Source: Chryseobacterium senegalense (lineage in GTDB: Bacteria; Bacteroidota; Bacteroidia; Flavobacteriales; Weeksellaceae). Taken from it: a stretch of 64,000 bases of DNA. Positions 1 through 9,152 of this stretch are shown one piece after another; position 1 is the first letter of the stretch, and each line of letters starts with the position of its first letter. The translations under genes were made by a program, and so were the position numbers. The stretch covers positions 1,404,589 through 1,468,588 of the forward strand of contig CYUH01000015.1 of NCBI GenBank assembly GCA_001403755.1, written 5' to 3'. Under the pieces are notes generated by a model that did not search any database, was not told the DNA's origin, and worked only from the letters and a program-made list of their open reading frames with translations.

Positions 1-1
1 A

Positions 2-610
2 AATATTGACGAAGCAAAAGCTTTATTAAGACAAAAAATCAGGGAAAACAGCGCCGATTTGATTTCCGAAAATTTCACTAAGAACGAAGGAATTATGCGA
101 GAATATGTTATGGTAAAAGTTCCGTTTGAGTATTTTGATGGCTTGGTTTCTGATGTTTCCTCACAATTAGGCGAGGTGAAATTGAAAAGTACCGAAACTG
201 AAGGCTATGATCGAATTGCTTCGCAAATGTGCGACGTCGAAATTACTTTAGTGCAAAACGAAAATATTGCCGGAACAGCCTTTGCCAACGAGAAAGTTGA
301 GGAAGATCCGAACAGTTTCAGTGTAGCTTTTATGAAAGGTTTCAAAGTTTTGGGCGATGGTTTGATATTTCTGCTTCCGTTTTGGCCAATTTTCCTTATC
401 GCAGGCGGAATTTGGTATTTCGTGGCAAAAAGAAATAAGAAAAAACGCGAAGAAGAGTTCCAAAGACAATTGGCAATTGAAAAAGAAAAAATAAAAGCCA
501 CCGAAGCTGCAAAATCTACAGCGCAAGAAACGCCTAAAAATGCACAACAAGCAACTAAAGAAACGCCTAAAGATGATGACGACATTTCTAAATATATGCC
601 GAAAGAATAA
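2..610 (+). CDS. DUF4349-like membrane-anchored protein, 5' end outside window
   Basis: The frame is open from base 2, so the start lies upstream of the window; the TTG at 59 is unlikely to be the true start. The visible part reads VKVPFEYFDGLVSDVSSQLG followed by a segment typical of DUF4349 (a sensor-like domain of unknown role in putative lipoproteins). A single hydrophobic helix follows (about codons 120-140, LIFLLPFWPIFLIAGGIWYF), then a Lys/Glu-rich coiled-coil-like cytoplasmic tail ending DDDDISKYMPKE. This layout suggests an envelope protein with an external domain and a short charged inner tail. No catalytic motif is visible, and the family assignment rests on recognition alone. Confidence 0.6.
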   Translation, partial: NIDEAKALLRQKIRENSADLISENFTKNEGIMREYVMVKVPFEYFDGLVSDVSSQLGEVKLKSTETEGYDRIASQMCDVEITLVQNENIAGTAFANEKVEEDPNSFSVAFMKGFKVLGDGLIFLLPFWPIFLIAGGIWYFVAKRNKKKREEEFQRQLAIEKEKIKATEAAKSTAQETPKNAQQATKETPKDDDDISKYMPKE

Positions 611-849
611 TTAGAAATAGAGAATTAAAACATTTAAAATTTAAAATCCTTCAGAATTTTCTGGAGGATTTTGATAATAATTACAGCGGTAAAAAGATAA
701 TTTCAAATCGACAAATTCTTAATTTAAGAGGATTTACAACTAATTCTTATGCTCTCACAGATTATGCTGATTGAGCAGATCAATAGGCGCAGAGTTTAAG
801 ATTTGCCCAATCTACTTAAGCAGCGAGAGCGTTATGTTTTCTAGAAATG

Positions 850-1914
850 TTAATTACTCAAAGCATACACCGCAAAACTCGCTAACCAATGATCGCCACC
901 ATAATTTCCTTTAAAAACCAATGGCAAGGCATTTTCTAAAAAGTTGACAGAAGTTTCTTTTAAATGTTTTTTATATCGGTGATTTTCAGGTAAAATTTTG
1001 GCAATATTTTTCATACACCAACTTCTGGTAAAACTTAAACCAACCAAGTGGACCGTTTGATAATCATTAATATCCGAAATTACAGGAATCTGAGAAATAT
1101 TTTCTAAACTTCGTTTTTTATAGAATTTATTAAACCATTTTACGTATTCTTTTTGAGGTAAAATTCTGGTCATTAAATCTGCAATTTCTAAACTTGGCGA
1201 GAAGAAATCGCTTCCATCTGGTTCTAAGTAAGCAGGTGTTTTTTCGTCTTTTAAGTAAAAATATTTTGCTTTTTCTATCAATTGATTTTCAAAATCTTTT
1301 TCTCCAGTTGCTCTCGCCCAATCAATAGCAAAACTAAGTGCAAAAGCAGTGTTTGGATGCACTCCTGTTCTATTAGGATACGTTTGTTTCGGTAAGTATT
1401 CTTTCCACAATTTTACGATCTCATTAGTGAGAGGTTTTAAATTTTGATGCCAAATTTTCGCTTTTGGATGATCCCAATTTGCCAATTCTGCATCTAATTG
1501 TAGCATCCAAGCCCAGCCGTAAGTTCTCTCAAAGCCTTTGGCTACTTGATATTTATTAAAATATTCTGCTTCTGTTTTTATTTTTTCGGGTTGAAAAGAA
1601 CCAGCCAAAATATTGATAATTTCTTCTTTATTTTTAAGAAATGGTTTGTCTTTAAGTAATTTTACAAGCATCCAATGTCCGTGAACCGACGAATGCCAAT
1701 CGAAACAGCCATAAAAACTTGGGTGTAATTCTTTGGGCGTAAGTTTTACATCGATCTCGTTATTAATAACGTGCGCTGTTTTGTTAGGATATTCTTGGTT
1801 GATGCAATGCAAAGGTTTTTTCGAAAGCTGAAAAGCAATATCATCAGTAAGTGTGGTCACTTGTGCTGAAAAGCTCAAGGAAAATAAGGCGGTTAAGAGC
1901 GTTAATTTTTTCAT
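850..1914 (-). CDS. DUF2891 family secreted protein
   Basis: The 354-residue protein begins with a signal peptide (MKKLTLLTALFSLSFSAQ) and is therefore exported. It carries the conserved block HPSFYGCFDWHSSVHGHWML near residues 64-83 that is characteristic of DUF2891, together with aromatic-rich helices (GWAWMLQLDAELANW) that suggest an alpha/alpha-barrel fold. The reaction is not known to me. The length is close to that of full family members, so it looks intact. It is a single gene in its own transcription unit; a terminator at 1953-1978 separates it from the gene upstream on the same strand. Confidence 0.75.
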   Translation of the reverse strand: MKKLTLLTALFSLSFSAQVTTLTDDIAFQLSKKPLHCINQEYPNKTAHVINNEIDVKLTPKELHPSFYGCFDWHSSVHGHWMLVKLLKDKPFLKNKEEIINILAGSFQPEKIKTEAEYFNKYQVAKGFERTYGWAWMLQLDAELANWDHPKAKIWHQNLKPLTNEIVKLWKEYLPKQTYPNRTGVHPNTAFALSFAIDWARATGEKDFENQLIEKAKYFYLKDEKTPAYLEPDGSDFFSPSLEIADLMTRILPQKEYVKWFNKFYKKRSLENISQIPVISDINDYQTVHLVGLSFTRSWCMKNIAKILPENHRYKKHLKETSVNFLENALPLVFKGNYGGDHWLASFAVYALSN

Positions 1915-1952
1915 TAAATAAAAGTATTAAAATTTACTAAAAATTTAAAAAA

Positions 1953-1978
1953 AAATCCTTCCACAAGGGGAAGGATTT
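1953..1978 (-). terminator. Rho-independent terminator
   Basis: A 10-bp stem AAATCCTTCC/GGAAGGATTT is followed on the minus strand by a run of T residues (positions 1952-1944 read as A on the plus strand). It ends transcription from the 1982-2347 gene before the DUF2891 gene. Confidence 0.8.
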
Positions 1979-1981
1979 AAC

Positions 1982-2347
1982 TTATTTCATATTCACTATT
2001 TTATCCACAACATACGTTGTATTTCCCCGCCAAGGAAGTATTCCGTGATATTCTTTATAATGCAAATCGAAGGTTTTTCCGTTGTTGATTTCGAGTTGTT
2101 TGAAAATGGCTTCATCTTCCACAGAAAATTCGAATTCGTAGCTGGTTAAATTACCGGTTCTCGGATTGGCTCCGAAACCTTGCTGAATCAGTTTTCCCTC
2201 ATAAGTTTTGAAAACGTTTCCTTTTTTCACGGCGTAATTTAATACTCCCGATTTCACGCCTTCACCGAAAACAAAATAATATCGGTAATAAAAAACACCT
2301 GCCAAAACCAATAGAATTGCAATAAGAGACATCCACACGTATTTCAT
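1982..2347 (-). CDS. Hypothetical small membrane-anchored protein
   Basis: The 121-residue protein starts with one hydrophobic helix (MKYVWMSLIAILLVLAGVFY, residues 1-20) and continues as a soluble domain with a beta-rich pattern (GKLIQQGFG, YEFEFSVED, FDLHYKEYHGILPWRGNTTY). It is probably anchored in the inner membrane with the domain outside. I recognise the general type from flavobacterial genomes but no defined function. It starts 22 bp downstream of the acyl-CoA dehydrogenase stop codon on the same strand, so the two are probably cotranscribed. Confidence 0.6.
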   Translation of the reverse strand: MKYVWMSLIAILLVLAGVFYYRYYFVFGEGVKSGVLNYAVKKGNVFKTYEGKLIQQGFGANPRTGNLTSYEFEFSVEDEAIFKQLEINNGKTFDLHYKEYHGILPWRGNTTYVVDKIVNMK

Positions 2348-2368
2348 AGCGAATTTATTTAGGTTGAA

Positions 2369-3508
2369 TTATTTAGCGATACTTCTGGAAATTACAATTT
2401 TCTGAATTTCAGAAGTTCCCTCGTAAATCTGCGTAATTTTAGCATCACGCATCATTCTTTCAACGTGATATTCTTTTACATAGCCGTAACCACCGTGGAT
2501 TTGTACGGCTTCAACCGTAGTATCCATGGCAACTTGTGATGCATATAGTTTCGCCATTGCACCGATTTCCGAGATGTCTTTTCCTTCATCTTTTTCGGTT
2601 GCAGCTTTATAGCAAAGCATTCTAGCAGCGGTAATTTGGGTTGCCATATCTGCTAATTTGAATGCAATCGCTTGGTGATTAATGATTTCCGTTTTGAAAG
2701 CCTTTCTGGTTTTAGCATATTTCAAAGCCAACTCATACGCTCCGGAAGCAATTCCGAGAGCTTGCGAAGCAATCCCGATTCTACCTCCATTCAAAACTGC
2801 CATTGCGAAATTGAAACCGAAACCGTCTTCTCCGATTCTGTTTTCTTTGGGTACTTTCACATCTGTGAATAATAAAGAATGGGTGTCGCTTCCACGGATT
2901 CCCAGTTTATCTTCTTTGGGTCCGATTTCGAAACCTTCCCAACCTTTTTCTACGATGAAGGCATTGATTCCTTTATGTTTTTTCTCTGGATCAGTTTGTG
3001 CAATCACGATATAGTACGTTGCATTTCCACCGTTGGTAATCCAGTTTTTAGTACCATTAAGGATATAATGGTCGCCCATATCTACTGCAGTGGTTTTTTG
3101 GGAAGTAGCATCCGAACCCGCTTCCGGCTCCGAAAGTGCAAATGCACCAATCACTTCGCCACTTGCTAAAGGTTTCAGATATTTCATTTTCTGCTCTTCA
3201 TTACAGTATTTTTCGAGTCCGGCACATACCAAAGAGTTGTTAACCGACATTACCACAGCAGCAGAAGCATCAACTTTAGCGATTTCTTCCATCGCCAAGA
3301 CATAAGAAACACTATCCATACCTGCACCTCCATATTTAGGATCCACCATCATTCCCAAAAACCCCAGTTCTCCCATCTTCTTCACTTGTTCGTATGGAAA
3401 CTTCTGTTGATTGTCTCTTTCTATTACTCCCGGCAAAAGTTCGTTTTGTGCAAAATCTCTTGCTGCTTGCTGAATCATCAATTGTTCTTCAGATAAATTA
3501 AAGTCCAT
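2369..3508 (-). CDS. Acyl-CoA dehydrogenase
   Basis: This 379-residue flavoprotein catalyses alpha,beta-dehydrogenation of acyl-CoA in fatty-acid or branched-chain acid breakdown, passing electrons to ETF. Visible family features are the N-terminal helical domain (FNLSEEQLMIQQAARDFA), the FAD/substrate signature FALSEPEAGSDATS, the ITNGG strand region, and the C-terminal IYEGTSEIQ with the catalytic Glu near residue 363. The length is exactly that of short/medium-chain members, and the start is the only sensible ATG. It faces the acyl-CoA synthetase at 3756 divergently, which fits a joint role in acyl-CoA metabolism. The exact chain length specificity cannot be read. Confidence 0.93.
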   Translation of the reverse strand: MDFNLSEEQLMIQQAARDFAQNELLPGVIERDNQQKFPYEQVKKMGELGFLGMMVDPKYGGAGMDSVSYVLAMEEIAKVDASAAVVMSVNNSLVCAGLEKYCNEEQKMKYLKPLASGEVIGAFALSEPEAGSDATSQKTTAVDMGDHYILNGTKNWITNGGNATYYIVIAQTDPEKKHKGINAFIVEKGWEGFEIGPKEDKLGIRGSDTHSLLFTDVKVPKENRIGEDGFGFNFAMAVLNGGRIGIASQALGIASGAYELALKYAKTRKAFKTEIINHQAIAFKLADMATQITAARMLCYKAATEKDEGKDISEIGAMAKLYASQVAMDTTVEAVQIHGGYGYVKEYHVERMMRDAKITQIYEGTSEIQKIVISRSIAK

Positions 3509-3755
3509 ATAAGTATATAATTGTTTGTCCGTAAAGCTACAATATTTCTAAAAATTTTGAAAATTAAATCATCTGTCCTTTAAAATATTCATAAAAAACT
3601 GACTTTTAATGATTTTATCAAAGAAATAAAGATTATTTTTAATAAAAGTGATGAACAAAAAATAGTTTTTGCTGTTTAAAATAAAAATGATAATTTTACC
3701 CAAACCTAATGTTAAATTCCACTCACATTAGGAGATCAGTTATAAAAGAATTACT

Positions 3756-5540
3756 ATGTCGATAAAACGAATTTTTGACTTTGCACATTATGCATTAGAA
3801 AAATATCCGCAAGAGGATATGTTCATCACCAAATACCACGGAGAATGGGAGAAAACCTCAACCAAAGAATTTAATAATCTTGGGGATAAAATATCCCGTG
3901 GATTATTGAAGTTGGGCATCAAACCGGGAGATAAAATAGCATTGATTACCACCGCAAGCCGTACTGAATGGGCAGTAATGGACTTGGGAATTGCTCAAAT
4001 TGGCGCAGTTTCCGTACCGGTTTACCCTACAATTTCACCGGAAGATTATGATTTTATTTTCAACAACGCTGAAGTTCAGTATTGTTTTGTTTCCGACCGC
4101 GAATTGCTTGAAAAAGTACAGAAAATCAAAACCAATGTAGCTACTTTAAAAGGTATTTTCACTTTTGATAAAGTTGAAGGAGCTGCAAACTGGAACGAAA
4201 TCCTGGATTTAGGTAATGATGATGCTACCCAAAATGAAGTTGAGGATATATCCAACAGCATCAATTCTGAAGATTTGGCAACAATAATATATACCTCGGG
4301 AACAACAGGACGGCCAAAAGGAGTAATGCTTTCTCATCAAAATATCGTTTCAAATGTTTTGGCTTCCGACCCAAGAATTCCACGCATCAAAGGACTCGAT
4401 TATAAAGATATCCGAATCCTGAGTTTCTTGCCGATTTGTCATATTTTCGAGAGAATGTTGTTTTATCTGTATCAAAACAACGGATATTCGGTTTATTTTG
4501 CAGAAAGCATCGATAAAATGGGCGACAACATCAAGGAAGTGAAACCTCATATTATGACGGTTGTACCTCGATTGATTGAAAAAGTTTACGATAAAATCTA
4601 TGACAAAGGAACCAGCGCAGGCGGATTAAAAACTAAAATTTTCCTTTGGGCACTCGGTGTCAACAAAGCGAAAAAGGAAATCGGAAAACCTTCAGGTTTA
4701 AAAGAAATCATCGCAGACAAACTGGTATTTTCAAAATGGAGAGAAGGTTTGGGTGGAAACATTATCACTTTGGTATCTGGTTCAGCAGCACTGCAACCAC
4801 GTTTGAACAAAATGTTCCAGAACGCGGGAATCCCAATCTTGGAAGGTTATGGATTAACGGAAACTTCGCCGGTAATCGCAGTAAATAGTTTCGGGAAAAT
4901 AAAAGTAGGAACCGTGGGTCATGTTTTGGATAATCTTGAAGTGAAGATTCAGGAAGATGGTGAAATCACCGTGAAAGGTCCTTCTATATTCAAAGGTTAT
5001 TTTAAGAATGAAGAAATGACCAAAGAAGTTTTCACCGAAGAAGGCTTCTTCAAAACCGGCGATATCGGACATATCGATGAAGAAGGATATTTGCATATCA
5101 CCGATCGCAAGAAAGAAATGTTCAAAACTTCCGGAGGTAAATACATCGCTCCGCAAGCTATTGAAAACCAAGCCAAAGCATCGAAATTCATCGAGCAAAT
5201 CATGGTCGTTGGTGATGGCGAAAAAATGCCTTGCGCACTCATCCAGCCGGATTTCAATTTCGTGCAACATTGGGCAGAAAGAAAGCAAATTAAAGTAGGA
5301 ACAACACCTGAGGAAATCGCAAAGAGCCCTGAACTCAAAGAAAGAATAAGCAAAGAAATCGATTACCTAAATTCCAAACTAGGAAATTGGGAACGAATCA
5401 AACGTTTCGAACTCACCCCGGAAGTTTGGTCCATTGAGTCGGGAATCCTCACTCCAACACTAAAATTGAAGCGTAAAGCAGTGAAAGAAAGATTCATCGA
5501 CCTCTATAACAAAATGTATGGCCACGATCAAGAGGCGTAA
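3756..5540 (+). CDS. Long-chain fatty-acid--CoA ligase (AMP-forming)
   Basis: This 594-residue ANL-superfamily enzyme activates fatty acids with ATP and CoA. The P-loop-like motif IIYTSGTTGRPKGVMLS, the A5 motif GYGLTETSP, the hinge-region TGDIG and DRKKEMFKTSGGKYIAP are all present, including the C-terminal catalytic lysine region (TPTLKLKRKAVKERF). The length fits the FadD15-type family found in Bacteroidota. It is divergent from the acyl-CoA dehydrogenase, with a 247-bp shared intergenic region, and ends at a strong terminator. Confidence 0.92.
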   Translation: MSIKRIFDFAHYALEKYPQEDMFITKYHGEWEKTSTKEFNNLGDKISRGLLKLGIKPGDKIALITTASRTEWAVMDLGIAQIGAVSVPVYPTISPEDYDFIFNNAEVQYCFVSDRELLEKVQKIKTNVATLKGIFTFDKVEGAANWNEILDLGNDDATQNEVEDISNSINSEDLATIIYTSGTTGRPKGVMLSHQNIVSNVLASDPRIPRIKGLDYKDIRILSFLPICHIFERMLFYLYQNNGYSVYFAESIDKMGDNIKEVKPHIMTVVPRLIEKVYDKIYDKGTSAGGLKTKIFLWALGVNKAKKEIGKPSGLKEIIADKLVFSKWREGLGGNIITLVSGSAALQPRLNKMFQNAGIPILEGYGLTETSPVIAVNSFGKIKVGTVGHVLDNLEVKIQEDGEITVKGPSIFKGYFKNEEMTKEVFTEEGFFKTGDIGHIDEEGYLHITDRKKEMFKTSGGKYIAPQAIENQAKASKFIEQIMVVGDGEKMPCALIQPDFNFVQHWAERKQIKVGTTPEEIAKSPELKERISKEIDYLNSKLGNWERIKRFELTPEVWSIESGILTPTLKLKRKAVKERFIDLYNKMYGHDQEA

Positions 5541-5550
5541 ACAATAATAA

Positions 5551-5572
5551 AAACACGGTTTCGGCCGTGTTT
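5551..5572 (+). terminator. Rho-independent terminator
   Basis: The stem AAACACGG/CCGTGTTT is followed by TTC and T-rich sequence, 10 bp after the acyl-CoA ligase stop codon. The A-rich left flank would allow weak function in the other direction too. Confidence 0.85.
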
Positions 5573-5793
5573 TTCTTTATTTAAGCTCAACTTAATTTAA
5601 AAGAATATTTGTTGCCAAATTCTGTGAATCACTTAATCTTTTCACCCACGATGAAAATTTTATGAAGTCTTTTGCAATTAAGTATTAATTAAAGAAAAGC
5701 ATTAGTTAGCCATGAATGCTTCTCACCATTTACCACATCCTTATGCAGTCGTTCGCGGAATTCTCCCTATTTTAGCAGCTTCAAAAACAAAAT

Positions 5794-7917
5794 ATGACGG
5801 CGACCGGTTTTATCCAAAAATTCCTAACTATTTCCGATAAAAATATTCATGCAACCCTGAAACTTTTGAATGAAGATTGCACCATTCCCTTTATTTCACG
5901 TTATCGGAAAGATGCTACTGGCAACCTCGACGAAGTACAGATTGAGCAGATCGCAAAACTAAATACTCAGTTTGAAGAACTCATCAAAAGGAAAGAAAGC
6001 ATCCTGAAATCCATTGAGGAGCAAAATGCCCTTTCCCCTGAACTGAGACAACGCATCGAGGAAAGTTACGACCTTCAGGAACTGGAAGATTTGTATTTGC
6101 CGTACAAAAAACGCCGGAAAACCAAAGCGGACAGCGCGAAAGAAAAAGGCCTGGAGCCATTGGCAAAAATGATTATGAGCCAGAAATCCAATGATTTGCA
6201 TTCGCTAGCGGCAAAATACCTCAATTCCGAAATAACGTCCAATGAAGAGGCTTTGCAAGGAGCGAGAGACATCATCGCGGAATGGATTAACGAAAACGGC
6301 TATGTTCGCAAAAACCTCCGCAGACTCTTCCAAAGAAAAGCTGTGATTTCTTCTAAAGTGGTAAAAGCCAAAAAAGACGAAGAAGCCGCCCAGAAATTTT
6401 CGCAATATTTCGAGTGGGAAGAAAACCTGAGCAGAATCCCTTCCCACCGGCTTTTAGCAATTCTCCGAGCGGAAACAGAAGGTTTTGTGAAGTCCAAAAT
6501 AGAAGTCGATAAAGATGAAGCTTTAGACCTCATCGAAAACGCGATCCTGAAATCCAATAACGAATGCTCCAATCAAATCGCCATCGCAATCAGCGACAGT
6601 TATAAACGCTTGCTGGAGCCTGCCATCTCGAATGAAACCCTGCAGGAAGCTAAACAAAAAGCCGACGAAAAAGCCATCAATATTTTCTCTGAAAACCTCC
6701 GACAATTGCTGCTAGCTCCGCCTTTAGGAGAAAAAAGAATCCTTGCGATCGATCCGGGATACAGAAGCGGTTGCAAGGTAGTTTGCCTTGATGAGAAAGG
6801 CGATTTGCTCCACAACGAAACTATTTTCCCACACGCTCCACAAAACGAAACCGCGATGGCGATGAAGAAAATAAAATCGATGGTGAATGCTTATAACATT
6901 CAAGCGATCTCTATTGGAAACGGTACCGCAAGCCGCGAAACCGAATTCTTCATCAAGAAAATTGCTTTCGATACACCACCACAAGTTTTTGTGGTTTCAG
7001 AAGCAGGCGCATCGGTATATTCTGCAAGTAAAATTGCAAGAGATGAGTTTCCGAATTTTGACGTAACCGTTCGTGGTGCTGTTTCCATCGGTAGAAGACT
7101 TTCCGATCCGTTGGCGGAACTCGTAAAAATTGATGCAAAATCCATCGGCGTAGGACAATATCAACATGATGTAGACCAAACCCAACTAAAAAACGAATTA
7201 GACGCCACCGTGATGAAATGTGTAAATTCTGTAGGCATCAACCTGAATACGGCGAGCAAATCGCTATTAAGTTACGTATCGGGAATCGGAGAAAAAATGG
7301 CAGAAAACATCGTGAATTACCGCGCAGAAAACGGTGCTTTTGAAGACAGGAAACAGCTAAAAAAAGTTCCGAGATTAGGTGAAAAAGCGTATCAACAAGC
7401 AGCTGCATTCATTAGAATTGCCAACGGAAAAAATCCGCTCGACAATTCCGCCGTGCATCCGGAAGCATATCCGATTGTAGAAAAAATGGCAAAAGATTTA
7501 GGCATCAAAACCATTGATCTTATCGCCAATAAAGAAAAAATCTCATCAATAAATCTGGAAAAATATACCACTGAAACCATCGGAATTTTAGGAATTAAAG
7601 ATATTCTGAAAGAACTTGAAAAACCCGGGCTCGATCCTAGAAAATCTGCCAAAGTGTTCGAATTCGATCCGACGGTAAAAACAATCAAAGATCTAAAACA
7701 CGGAATGATACTCCCCGGAATCGTGAACAACATCACTGCGTTTGGCTGCTTTGTGGATCTTGGGATCAAGGAAAGCGGTTTGGTGCATATTTCTCAACTT
7801 AAGGAAGGATTTGTATCGGACGTTAATGCGGTGGTGAAGCTGCATCAGCACGTACAGGTTCGCGTAACTGAGGTAGATGAAGCCCGGAAAAGAGTGCAGC
7901 TGAGCATGATTTTGTAG
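5794..7917 (+). CDS. tex: Tex family RNA-binding transcription accessory protein
   Basis: The 707-residue protein has the Tex layout. An N-terminal helical region is followed by a YqgF-like RNase-H fold with ILAIDPGYRSGCK near residues 316-328, then paired helix-hairpin-helix motifs (VSGIGEKMAENIVNYR, VPRLGEKAYQQAAAFI). A C-terminal S1 RNA-binding domain reads MILPGIVNNITAFGCFVDLG through SGLVHISQL. Tex binds nucleic acids and is linked to transcription and RNA turnover, but its precise role is unclear. The length is normal for Bacteroidota. The gene stands alone between convergent neighbours. Confidence 0.95.
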   Translation: MTATGFIQKFLTISDKNIHATLKLLNEDCTIPFISRYRKDATGNLDEVQIEQIAKLNTQFEELIKRKESILKSIEEQNALSPELRQRIEESYDLQELEDLYLPYKKRRKTKADSAKEKGLEPLAKMIMSQKSNDLHSLAAKYLNSEITSNEEALQGARDIIAEWINENGYVRKNLRRLFQRKAVISSKVVKAKKDEEAAQKFSQYFEWEENLSRIPSHRLLAILRAETEGFVKSKIEVDKDEALDLIENAILKSNNECSNQIAIAISDSYKRLLEPAISNETLQEAKQKADEKAINIFSENLRQLLLAPPLGEKRILAIDPGYRSGCKVVCLDEKGDLLHNETIFPHAPQNETAMAMKKIKSMVNAYNIQAISIGNGTASRETEFFIKKIAFDTPPQVFVVSEAGASVYSASKIARDEFPNFDVTVRGAVSIGRRLSDPLAELVKIDAKSIGVGQYQHDVDQTQLKNELDATVMKCVNSVGINLNTASKSLLSYVSGIGEKMAENIVNYRAENGAFEDRKQLKKVPRLGEKAYQQAAAFIRIANGKNPLDNSAVHPEAYPIVEKMAKDLGIKTIDLIANKEKISSINLEKYTTETIGILGIKDILKELEKPGLDPRKSAKVFEFDPTVKTIKDLKHGMILPGIVNNITAFGCFVDLGIKESGLVHISQLKEGFVSDVNAVVKLHQHVQVRVTEVDEARKRVQLSMIL

Positions 7918-7959
7918 TTTATTAAAATTTAAAATAATAAAATTCTATTTTAAACAAAT

Positions 7960-8949
7960 TCAACGAAATCCCTTCACAAAATCCGAAATTACCGGATTGC
8001 TTTTCCCATAACTTACGATTCGGACATCCAGAGGAACATTCCTGAATTTTTCTACCGATGATTTTATAGCACTTAAAATCCAAGCTAAATCATTTTGGAA
8101 AACGCCGCCGCCGACCAAAGTAAGATGCAGGATTGGACATCCGGTTTTTTGGTAATTTTCGGTTGCAGCGTAAAAAGTAGATTCATAGGTTGCATCTAAA
8201 ACTAGTGAAGCAAATTCTTTCCAATCGCCGGAATAAATATCGGAATATCCAATCGGTAACGCCGCACAGTATATTTGCGAAACGAGTTGTTTGTGCGCAC
8301 CATTGGTTACTTCCGTATTCCACTGAATACCGGTTTTCAAGAGATTTTTCAGTGATTCATATTCTTGCGTTTTCATTTTTCGGATGGATTCAGAAATCGT
8401 TTTCAAACCCTTTTCCGTGGGAAAACAATAGCCGTTCTGCATCCTCCACAATGCTGATTTATCGTTTCCGAAAAACTTTCCAATTTCATCTAAACCATCG
8501 ATTTGGTTCGCTGAGGTTTGTCCTTTTCTCCCATTGATTGGCGCAAAATAATTTCGATAAATAGTTCCAGCGCCGCAAGCAATCGCACAGGCAGGACCTT
8601 GAGTATGGTCGTTTTCATAGCGATCAACGCCCATTTCCGGAGTTACAGACGGACTGATCATTTCCAACATATTGAATTGAGAAGCTGCCTGAAACATCGT
8701 ATTTTCATTTTCTGCCAAACCATGAAGTGCGCGAACATTTCCTATAATTTCTGTGATTTTAATGTTACCATCAAATACCGATAAGTCGATTCTGTTTTTT
8801 AATTCTTGCAGAGTCGGAACTTCAAAAACTCCGGGTTGGTAAGACTTTCCGTTAACTAAGGAAGTCATTACCTCGCCATCAATAGCAATATTTTCTTGTA
8901 CTTGTAAGGGATTTACTTCATCAAAACCCATTAAATTTCTGAACCACAT
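7960..8949 (-). CDS. Hypothetical protein with macro-domain-like C-terminal motif
   Basis: The 329-residue cytoplasmic-looking protein has no signal peptide. Its central part contains the ACAIACGAGTIYRNYF and GRKGQTSANQIDGLDEI segments, and its end carries CPILHLTLVGGGVFQNDLAWILSAI. The last segment resembles the strand-glycine-loop-helix of macro domains, which bind ADP-ribose-type ligands; this is a weak resemblance, not a firm call. I do not recognise a named family. It is transcribed alone towards the end of tex (convergent, 42 bp apart). Confidence 0.55.
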   Translation of the reverse strand: MWFRNLMGFDEVNPLQVQENIAIDGEVMTSLVNGKSYQPGVFEVPTLQELKNRIDLSVFDGNIKITEIIGNVRALHGLAENENTMFQAASQFNMLEMISPSVTPEMGVDRYENDHTQGPACAIACGAGTIYRNYFAPINGRKGQTSANQIDGLDEIGKFFGNDKSALWRMQNGYCFPTEKGLKTISESIRKMKTQEYESLKNLLKTGIQWNTEVTNGAHKQLVSQIYCAALPIGYSDIYSGDWKEFASLVLDATYESTFYAATENYQKTGCPILHLTLVGGGVFQNDLAWILSAIKSSVEKFRNVPLDVRIVSYGKSNPVISDFVKGFR

Positions 8950-9152
8950 TATTCTTAAAAAATTTTTATCTAAAATACGAAATCTATCATAATCTGAAAT
9001 GACAGAAAAATCAATTGGCTGCAGCCTGAGTTTAGATTTTAATGGTTTTCGTTGCGGGCTTCTTTTATAGTAAAATTTTAAAGATGATTAAATAAAAAAA
9101 ATCTTTAATCTTAATATTTTAAAAATTCATTAATTACTAAGCATTCCAATTT